A model generated the notes under the pieces. It did no database searches, was not told the DNA's origin, and was given only the letters and a program-made list of their open reading frames with translations. Below are positions 39,599 through 45,176 of a stretch of DNA of 45,176 nt, one piece after another. Each line of letters begins with the position of its first letter. The stretch's first letter is position 1. Made by a program: the position numbers and the translations under genes. Origin of the DNA: a bacterium (GTDB lineage Bacteria > Patescibacteriota > Minisyncoccia > Phycocordibacterales > Phycocordibacteraceae); contig JAUSCN010000010.1 in the NCBI GenBank assembly GCA_030651285.1, positions 1 to 45,176 of the forward strand, given 5' to 3'.

Positions 39599-41851
39599 AT
39601 GCAATCCCTTGCCTCCCCAGCCAACCTTCTGGCCTCCGTCACCTCTCCCTCCTTGAAATCCGTCTCTTTGGACCTGGCCCCGGATTCCCAGGAAGGCTTT
39701 GAAGCTGATGAAATTCCTGGAACCGTCACGGTTTTCCATCCGGACATCGAACTTGTTTTGGCCGTTTCGGACTTCTTGGTTGTTGTCGCTTCTGACTCCG
39801 ACTCGACCGCCCTTGATGCCGCGCGGGTTCCTGCAGTAGCCAGGCCCTTCAACACCTTGCCTCTGTATCTCTCGAGCACTGGCCGAGCAGCGCCAACAAT
39901 TGAGCGTCTTGGTCGCGATACGAAGTGCACGATCTTTTTGACGACCCGCGAAACGAGCGTCAAGGACTTGGAAGCCGTCTTGGACACCGCGGCAGCACTT
40001 CGGGCGGTCGGCGTCACAGCACGGTCCTACAGCGTGCCCAGGGCCCATTCCAACGTTTCCGAATGGCTCATGGCTGCCGGCGCTGATCGCGTCATCCTGG
40101 CTCTCTCCGCAGCAGCAGATCGCACCATCAAGAAGGACACGGAGAAAGTCTTGAGTGGCGGATACATCCCCTTGGGCAAGATCGGCAACAACTACATGTG
40201 CTGGTCAAACGACTTTTCCGAAGTCCAAGCCCTCAGCACCACGGGCTACACACAACAAGGCGCGCTCATGACCTTGGCCGGCGAAAACTGGTTGCGCGCG
40301 AAATTTCCTCGCAAAAACGAGCGTGGTGTGGTCGTTGGCTTTGACAACATTGCAGCAGCTGGCGTCATCCGCGACGAATGCGCTCGCTTGAAGGTGTGGG
40401 ACCGCGAACGAATTCGACTGTCGGGTGTCTGGAAGCACGGCGACGAGTACGTCGTGAATTCCGACCAAGCTTGGTTCGTGAACGACGGCGCTCCCGTGCC
40501 CCGCACTGGCACTCGCATCTACGCTGCAGGAAAAGACCTCGGCATCACGCCTGACGTCGCGCCCGCCACCGTGGCCGACGGCCATGCCGTCCTTGATTAC
40601 ATGCACACCTTCAATTTCGAGAAGAAGGCATTGCGTGACTCGATCGGGCAAGCATTCCCAGATGAATCGACCAGGAGGGACACGGACCCCTTGATGTCGA
40701 TGGGCGCGTTGTTCTTGATGTACCTGACTGCCGCCCTGCCGCAGTGCCCGCACACCTTCATCCAAGCTGATCCGAAGTCAGGCAAATCTGTGCTTCTGAC
40801 CTTCTTCAAGCAAATGCTCGGCGGTGCTGCCCTCAGTTCAAGCGGATCCAGCGGCGCCGGCGTGTCGAGCGACCTGCTCGAAATGCGCGCGTGCATTGCC
40901 TCGATCCTCGACGAAAGCGGCTTTGACTCTGCCCACATCGCCACGCTCATGGACTTTTTGAAATTGGCCTATGACGGCAAGAAGAAGAACCTGGGAAGCA
41001 CCGATCAAAAGGGCGTCCAGCTCCAGATCCGGACCACCTGCCTTGTCGCCGGCACGATCGCGCCAAAAATGGACGATCAGCTCATCACCCGCGTGAACCT
41101 CATCAAGATGTCCCCTTGGCCATTCGGTACACGCCCACCGACTCACCCATTCTTTACGGACGGTGACGACTCGGAAAACGCCCTGGTGACCGACCTTGGC
41201 AAACGCATGTTCATGCGCACGCTGCAAAGCGCTCAGCGCTTCGAACGCGCTGTGGTGCTGCTCAAGGCCGTAGCACTGGGATCGAAGATCGAGGGACGCG
41301 ATGCGAACACGATGATCCCAGCCATGGCTGGCTCGTTCTGCATGCTCCACGACCAGGAGATGACCCCTGACGCTGCTCACGCGTGGTTCGATCGCTTTGA
41401 CATGGTCGACGCTGTCAATCGCGCCAACTCAATGTCGACAAGCGACGAGATCAAGACCTTCATTTCGACCACCAACGTCTGGACCGACGCCGCTGGCCAG
41501 CACCAGATGCCGGTCGCAGAACTGTGGCACCGTGCCGCTTGCGACACCCCACGCGGCCGCTGGAGGCAAAACCTTGGCATGCACGGCATGCGCATCGACA
41601 GGCACGAGGACGGCACCTACACCCTGGGCCTGGCCCATCGCTCGCGCGGCCTTGCCGAGCTGTTCTCGACTTCGAAGTGGGCCAAGGTCGATCTTGAATC
41701 GCTCGTCAAGCGCCTCGACTTCTGCAGCGCTACGTTCCAAAAAGGCTCGATGGCCTCGGGCTCGGAAACGTACTACACCGTGCCCTGGACGATGCCCGTC
41801 GACGACAACGGCAACGAGCTGAAGCCCACCCCGTTCGCGCAAGCAAACTGA
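39599..41851 (+). CDS. Replication protein, P-loop helicase/primase-helicase candidate
   Basis: The 750-residue protein has Walker A QADPKSGKS (389-397) and a Walker B-like ASILDES (434-440), with a downstream LQIRTTCLVAGTIAP strand and TRVNLIKM, fitting a phage replicative helicase. The first 190 residues may be a decayed primase/TOPRIM-like region (VPRAHSNVSEWLMAAGADRVI). It follows the iteron region directly, so it probably starts replication there. The gene reads away from the early operon. Exact family not recognised. Confidence 0.68.
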   Translation: MQSLASPANLLASVTSPSLKSVSLDLAPDSQEGFEADEIPGTVTVFHPDIELVLAVSDFLVVVASDSDSTALDAARVPAVARPFNTLPLYLSSTGRAAPTIERLGRDTKCTIFLTTRETSVKDLEAVLDTAAALRAVGVTARSYSVPRAHSNVSEWLMAAGADRVILALSAAADRTIKKDTEKVLSGGYIPLGKIGNNYMCWSNDFSEVQALSTTGYTQQGALMTLAGENWLRAKFPRKNERGVVVGFDNIAAAGVIRDECARLKVWDRERIRLSGVWKHGDEYVVNSDQAWFVNDGAPVPRTGTRIYAAGKDLGITPDVAPATVADGHAVLDYMHTFNFEKKALRDSIGQAFPDESTRRDTDPLMSMGALFLMYLTAALPQCPHTFIQADPKSGKSVLLTFFKQMLGGAALSSSGSSGAGVSSDLLEMRACIASILDESGFDSAHIATLMDFLKLAYDGKKKNLGSTDQKGVQLQIRTTCLVAGTIAPKMDDQLITRVNLIKMSPWPFGTRPPTHPFFTDGDDSENALVTDLGKRMFMRTLQSAQRFERAVVLLKAVALGSKIEGRDANTMIPAMAGSFCMLHDQEMTPDAAHAWFDRFDMVDAVNRANSMSTSDEIKTFISTTNVWTDAAGQHQMPVAELWHRAACDTPRGRWRQNLGMHGMRIDRHEDGTYTLGLAHRSRGLAELFSTSKWAKVDLESLVKRLDFCSATFQKGSMASGSETYYTVPWTMPVDDNGNELKPTPFAQAN

Positions 41852-41858
41852 CCAAAAA

Positions 41859-41890
41859 GAAACCCCGGCTACCTTGCGGCGCCGGGGCTT
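41859..41890 (-). terminator. Terminator, mainly for - strand transcripts
   Basis: CCCCGGC (41863-41869) pairs with GCCGGGG (41881-41887). On the - strand the hairpin is followed by TTTCTTTTT, so it can stop transcription coming from the integrase side; the + strand has only CTTC after the stem. Confidence 0.6.
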
Positions 41891-41912
41891 CAGTGGTCTG
41901 GTTCGACGGTTC

Positions 41913-42039
41913 CAAACCGGTTTGTTGGAAACAACCAACTGGGCTTAATTGTACACCCCATCACCGTTTCCGGCAACCGAACTCGGATTCTTCGAACACG
42001 TCGTTGGATACAATAACGGATCTGTTTCCGGTAACGAAA
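41913..42039 (+). promoter_or_regulatory. Promoter-operator region of RHH-like gene 1
   Basis: Contains the perfect palindrome CAAACCGGTTTG (41913-41924), the direct repeats GTTTCCGGCAACCGAA (41966-41981) and GTTTCCGGTAACGAAA (42024-42039) 58 bp apart, and between the repeats a TACAAT -10 box (42009-42014) in the context GGATACAATAA. A repressor bound at the repeats would bracket the promoter. Confidence 0.6.
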
Positions 42040-42051
42040 AGGTCCCCTCAC

Positions 42052-42633
42052 ATGGCAAGAATTTCAGCAAAAGAGACGCTCGAGGCACTCAAGAGCGGCA
42101 ACCCTCCGAAGCTCGCCATAGTGGGCTCTGCGAGGGCCACAGAGGGCCGCACGCACTTCCTGATGAAGCTGCGCCCGTCGACCCTCAAGCGCCTCCAAGC
42201 GGTCGCCCTGGGGCCTCAGTACCTCTTGCAGGAGTACGCCGTGCTGCGGCTCTGTGAAGAGCTTGAGGCCCAGCCCCAAGGCATGGTGCGAACGCTCGAT
42301 GCGGCCATGTTCAATGCCTCGCCGGAGGACATTGCAGAGGTCGAGGCAGCGCAGAACCGCGTCCTGCCGGGCAGGCGCGTCAACCGCACCAAGAAGCAAG
42401 GCGAGGCCGTCTGGCCCACCCAGCCTGAGGAGGCCTCACCAGCGCCAGCAGAGGCATCCGAGCGCGATGCGGTGGGTGACATGCTTGCCAAGGCCATGGA
42501 AGGCGCCTCGCGGCCTAAACGGCCAAACCAAGCCGCAATGGACCGAAACGAGCGACTGAAGGCCAATGCCGCCAAGGCAGCTCATGACGCATCCAAGACG
42601 CCAGCCCCAACGAAGACGAAGACCAAAGGCTGA
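42052..42633 (+). CDS. RHH-like DNA-binding protein 1
   Basis: The 193-residue protein has a core FLMKLRPSTLKRLQAVAL...LLQEYAVLRLCEELE (about 35-72) with the strand-helix-helix look of ribbon-helix-helix proteins. It is followed by MVRTLDAAMFNASPEDIAEV and a long Ala/Pro/Lys-rich tail. The core aligns with the next gene's product, so they are paralogues. The start MARISAKE at 42052 lies behind the operator-rich region. With no CI-type repressor visible, a lysogeny-control or partition-like role is possible. Confidence 0.62.
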   Translation: MARISAKETLEALKSGNPPKLAIVGSARATEGRTHFLMKLRPSTLKRLQAVALGPQYLLQEYAVLRLCEELEAQPQGMVRTLDAAMFNASPEDIAEVEAAQNRVLPGRRVNRTKKQGEAVWPTQPEEASPAPAEASERDAVGDMLAKAMEGASRPKRPNQAAMDRNERLKANAAKAAHDASKTPAPTKTKTKG

Positions 42634-42697
42634 CATGCCCCGACTGCATTCTGAGATCATCACCGCCCACGTTTTTGGCCCCTTCACGCCGCAGAGT

Positions 42698-42713
42698 GTT
42701 TCGGCGCCGAAAC
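42698..42713. promoter_or_regulatory. 16-bp palindrome, operator candidate before RHH-like gene 2
   Basis: GTTTCGGCGCCGAAAC is a perfect palindrome in the 185-bp gap between the paralogues. A TTGACA box follows at 42732-42737. Its half GTTTCGGC resembles the GTTTCCGG repeats before paralogue 1. Confidence 0.6.
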
Positions 42714-42818
42714 AGCTCAACGACGCCGGTGTTGACACTACGGATGCGTGGTGGGAATTTCGGGAAATGTCACAGGGCAACTACACTGATACACGTCAAG
42801 ACGTTTATCAGGAGCTCC

Positions 42819-43316
42819 ATGTCGTACACGAAACCGAACCCGCGATCGAACCGCGCCGCGCAGGCGAAGACGACCGCAGACGAGCTCATGGCGATCGTGA
42901 AGGCTCCCCAGTTCAGGCCGAACTTGAAGGCCCAGGCCGCAATCGCCGATCTGACAGTGCCCGGGGGCAGGAGGCCGAAGCTCGTAATCACCGGCCGCAG
43001 CACGATGGCCGGCCGGGGCGCGACTTTGATGCGCATTCGACCGTCGATCTGGAAGCGCCTGGAGCAGCTGGAGTGCGTGGGCACGAGGCAGTATTTGGTG
43101 GTCGAAGCAGCGCTGACGATGTTCATCAGCCACCTCGAAGGCCTGCCGCAGGGCGAGACGCTGATCCTCGACGCAGAGAAGATGTCGGCAACTCAAGAGG
43201 ATCACGAGCTGCTCGACGCGGCGGGCGCGAAGGTCAAATCACCGGTGCCGCGGAAGCGCGTGGCCAAGCGTTCGTTCACAGACCTGGACGAGAACACGCG
43301 CCCGCTGTCGAGGTAA
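42819..43316 (+). CDS. RHH-like DNA-binding protein 2
   Basis: The 165-residue protein (MSYTKPNPRSNRAAQ, AGGAG upstream) shares the core of paralogue 1: GATLMRIRPSIWKRLEQLE...YLVVEAALTMFISHLEGLPQGE, then LILDAEKMSATQEDHEL against TLDAAMFNASPED. The N-terminal 50 residues are basic. It is followed after 41 bp by the excisionase candidate, so it may be co-transcribed with it. Confidence 0.62.
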   Translation: MSYTKPNPRSNRAAQAKTTADELMAIVKAPQFRPNLKAQAAIADLTVPGGRRPKLVITGRSTMAGRGATLMRIRPSIWKRLEQLECVGTRQYLVVEAALTMFISHLEGLPQGETLILDAEKMSATQEDHELLDAAGAKVKSPVPRKRVAKRSFTDLDENTRPLSR

Positions 43317-43357
43317 GGCTGTCGGAGATCTTTCCGTTTTCGCCGAGAGTCGATAAC

Positions 43358-43516
43358 GTGATGGCAGCAAAGGTTCTGGGTCTTGCGCCTCAGACGCTCC
43401 GCCGGTGGGCGATGGATCAAAGCGGGCCGTTCCAGCCGGAGAAAGCCCCGAACGGCCGGAACATGTGGCTCGTCGCCGATCTCCAGAACTACATCGACGG
43501 CAAAGCCTCTTTTTAG
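43358..43516 (+). CDS. xis: Excisionase candidate, small MerR/AlpA-like HTH
   Basis: A 52-residue frame (GTG 43358; ATG 43361 also possible) with AAKVLGLAPQTLRRWAMDQSG followed by NGRNMWLVADLQNYIDGK, the winged-helix pattern of AlpA/MerR-type excisionases (helix, turn, RRW, then a wing and a final helix). GAGAG lies 8 bp upstream. It ends 4 bp inside the convergent integrase gene, sharing the stop-codon bases. Context and size fit a recombination directionality factor. Confidence 0.68.
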   Translation: MMAAKVLGLAPQTLRRWAMDQSGPFQPEKAPNGRNMWLVADLQNYIDGKASF

Positions 43517-44868
43517 ACCTCGGCCAGCGCGAGGGCCGGCAGCCTCGCTTTCTCCCGCACAAACTCTTCCAGCCGCACCAGCTCCTCGCGCAGGGCATCG
43601 ATGCGGCGGGGCTTGTAGTGCTCCTCCATGCTGCTTACGCTGTGCCCCATCACCTGCTCGATCGCGCCTGACGGACACCGGGCCGCCTCGCCGACGAGGC
43701 TGAATGTGCGACGCAAGCCATGCGGGGTGAGATGCTTGATCTTCGCGTGCTCCAGCACCGGTGCAAGGGACTTGCGCGCATCTTGCACGTACCCGAGCTT
43801 TGATCGCGGTGCCGCAAACACGTAGTCGTTGTTGTCGATTTTCGGCATGCTGCGGATCACGGACTCGAGCCACGGCGCGAGCGGGATTTCTCGAGTGCGG
43901 TGAAGCGTCGTCGTGCTTTTGTCCGCGATCGTGAGCTTCTTCAGATCGAAGTCGATGTCTGACCACTTCAAAGCTGCCAGCTCTTGCCTTCGCGCGCCAG
44001 TGATCAGCAGGCCGGTCAAGTAGCCGGCCATGGTGCGGTTTGGCAGCTTCGACAGGCCTTCAAAGAACTTCTCAAGTTGCACGAGCTCGACGAAATCCAG
44101 CCGGCGAACGCCGGTCTTAGATGGAAGATTGTCTTGCACCGTCGGCGATCGCGCTGGGTTTCCAGTGATCAGGCCCTTGTACTCGCGCTCGCGTGATGCC
44201 CACCGAAACATCCCACTGAGACTCTCCGCTGCCTTGTTCACAACCGCGTACCCGGGCGGGTTGACGCCCGGCTCGAAACGGTAGCGTTCGCCGATGCGGT
44301 CGAGTTCGTCGCCGAGGATGTCAGCGAGCGCGTCATCGTCAAACTCACCGATGGGGATGTCCCTGGCGACGAACAGCGGCCCTTGAACTGTGCGCCTTTC
44401 TCCGCACCTCGGGAACATCTCGCCTCCGGCATGCATTGCTGATTTCAGCGATCGCAGATACGTGGGAGCCCACGGCCTGCCCTTCTTGCCAACGCCTCTG
44501 GCGATGTAGGCCTCCCACACCTCTCCGACCGTGATTTCAACCTTCGACTTTTCTGCGATCGCCTTGGCGGTTTCGGCCTCCCGATCCTCTCGCTCGAGCT
44601 TCGGGTGGATCCCTCGATCGATGAGCGTGCGCATCCTGCGCGCCTCTTCTTGAGCGGCCGGTATTGTCCAGGTCTTCGTGTTGCCGATCACCAGGTTCAC
44701 GGCTTTGCCAGCCATGGAGCCTACGAAGAGGAAAGCGGGCTTGCCACGGGGGCGAATGCGAACGTACAGGTTCGGCGTGTCGGCGTCGATCAGGAACGCT
44801 TGGTCCTTGTCTTCTGGACAGCGCAGGTCTGCGATGCGCTTTGTCGAAAGCTTCACTTTATTAGTCAT
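43513..44868 (-). CDS. int: Tyrosine integrase
   Basis: The 451-residue protein has an N-terminal arm-binding domain (VKLSTKRIADLRCPE, then YVRIRPRGKPAFLF), a core-binding region, and the catalytic residues R293 (GARRQEL), K317 (IADKSTT), H383/R386 (PHGLRR), H409 (MGHS) and Y418 (EEHY). The ATG at 44868 (MTNKVKL) is chosen over an upstream frame to 44949 because it gives the normal family N-terminus. It lies next to attR with candidate arm sites over its promoter region, so it may control its own expression. Confidence 0.92.
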   Translation of the reverse strand: MTNKVKLSTKRIADLRCPEDKDQAFLIDADTPNLYVRIRPRGKPAFLFVGSMAGKAVNLVIGNTKTWTIPAAQEEARRMRTLIDRGIHPKLEREDREAETAKAIAEKSKVEITVGEVWEAYIARGVGKKGRPWAPTYLRSLKSAMHAGGEMFPRCGERRTVQGPLFVARDIPIGEFDDDALADILGDELDRIGERYRFEPGVNPPGYAVVNKAAESLSGMFRWASREREYKGLITGNPARSPTVQDNLPSKTGVRRLDFVELVQLEKFFEGLSKLPNRTMAGYLTGLLITGARRQELAALKWSDIDFDLKKLTIADKSTTTLHRTREIPLAPWLESVIRSMPKIDNNDYVFAAPRSKLGYVQDARKSLAPVLEHAKIKHLTPHGLRRTFSLVGEAARCPSGAIEQVMGHSVSSMEEHYKPRRIDALREELVRLEEFVREKARLPALALAEV

Positions 44869-44881
44869 GCCCCGATCATCC

Positions 44882-44916
44882 CTTACCTTGACCTCTGGAG
44901 GTAAGGCCAAGGTAAG
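44882..44916. promoter_or_regulatory. Candidate right arm-type sites over the int leader
   Basis: Three copies of an (A/G)AGGTAAG octamer: one inverted (CTTACCTT, 44882-44889) and two direct (44898-44905, 44909-44916) with an 11-bp period, equal to the pair near attL. They lie 14-48 bp upstream of the integrase start. Confidence 0.52.
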
Positions 44917-45035
44917 GGAATTTGAGCGACGCCGATCAACGCGATCCAAACATTAGTGGCCCTAGAATCGGTCTCTCACAGCAAAAACACCTCTGAAAGA
45001 CCCCAAAAGCAACACCGATCAACACCCGAAACTTT

Positions 45036-45084
45036 TCATTCGTAATGAGAAGGTCGGGTGTTCGATTCATCTCTCCGGCACCAA
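45036..45084 (+). repeat. attR core (49-bp direct repeat, right copy)
   Basis: Identical to 93-141. It contains only the 3' part of the tRNA, so it is not a functional tRNA gene. DNA to its right is host. Confidence 0.92.
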
Positions 45085-45091
45085 ATGAAAC

Positions 45092-45121
45092 GCCCCTAGC
45101 TGTCATGGTTAGGGGCTTTTT
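45092..45121 (+). terminator. Host terminator of the tRNA gene, now separated
   Basis: GCCCCTA (45092-45098) pairs with TAGGGGC (45110-45116), then TTTTT. It would end the tRNA transcript in the uninfected chromosome. Confidence 0.85.
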
Positions 45122-45176
45122 CATGTAACTAACGCGTACCTACAGCGATAGTTACACCTACAGGTGAAAGCCGCAT

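Noticed and set aside
45036-45084. A second tRNA at the right end.
   Set aside because: Only the 3' portion from the anticodon stem is present, so it is the attR repeat.
44936-45124. A 62-codon frame on the - strand across attR.
   Set aside because: It reads through the tRNA remnant and host terminator in antisense; this is a common false prediction at tRNA ends.
45125-45155. A GTAACTA/TAGTTAC dyad in host DNA right of attR.
   Set aside because: Seven base pairs around a 17-bp centre in a short host fragment; too little context to assign a role.
1-45176. CRISPR arrays, IS elements and rRNA.
   Set aside because: No regular repeat-spacer pattern, no transposase with terminal repeats, and no rRNA-like sequence was seen. 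The multi-HTH proteins recall transposase HTH units but have no catalytic domain.

Overview
The window holds a complete, probably functional, siphovirus-type prophage of about 44.9 kb in a high-GC bacterium. Gene style, GC content and the kinds of phage proteins suggest a betaproteobacterium, probably Burkholderiales; this is an inference, since only about 180 bp of host DNA is present. The prophage sits in the 3' part of a tRNA-Thr(CGT) gene at 65-140. A perfect 49-bp direct repeat (93-141 and 45036-45084) marks attL and attR. The left copy keeps the tRNA whole. The phage supplies a new terminator for it, and the original host terminator now lies beyond attR.

Layout. (1) 142-4083: cargo on the + strand next to attL, with a secreted protein, a Lon-like AAA+ ATPase without a protease domain, a small zinc-knuckle protein and four small unknown proteins. 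(2) 4235-8783, - strand: tail fibre genes, a very small protein-kinase-like protein, and a lysis cassette (holin candidate, SAR-type lysozyme, nested Rz/Rz1, extra membrane protein). (3) 9214-28814, - strand: the morphogenesis genes in lambda-like order. These are terminase small and large subunits, portal (DUF4055 type), Mu F-like protein, scaffold, capsid, connectors, tail terminator, tail tube, chaperones G and G-T (with a clear -1 slippery site), tape measure, tip proteins, NlpC/P60 and J. One + strand membrane-protein gene (8896-9213) interrupts the run. (4) 29262-31291, + strand: a type II restriction-modification pair, a C5-cytosine methyltransferase and an Eco29kI-like GIY-YIG endonuclease. 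(5) 31404-39093, - strand: a dense chain of about 19 mostly unknown small genes joined by ATGA/GTGA overlaps. It includes RusA, an HNH-AP2 endonuclease, three related winged-helix-like proteins and four related multi-HTH proteins. (6) 39094-41851: an iteron-bearing intergenic region followed by a large P-loop replication protein. (7) 42052-44868: two paralogous ribbon-helix-helix-like proteins with operator-like dyads, a small MerR/AlpA-like excisionase candidate, and a tyrosine integrase.

The main new observation is a set of five near-identical promoter-like elements. They lie directly upstream of five late genes (terminase small subunit, scaffold, tail terminator, a minor tail protein and the holin candidate). 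Each has AACGGCGCC, 11 bp, TTGACAAGTG, then CGTA(C/T)(C/T)TTGG, and the start codon follows within 4-7 bp of the last block. This looks like a dedicated late regulon producing leaderless or nearly leaderless mRNAs. A second, unrelated family of intergenic repeats marks module borders. No classical CI/Cro pair is recognisable, so lysogeny control is probably done by the RHH-like or multi-HTH proteins.
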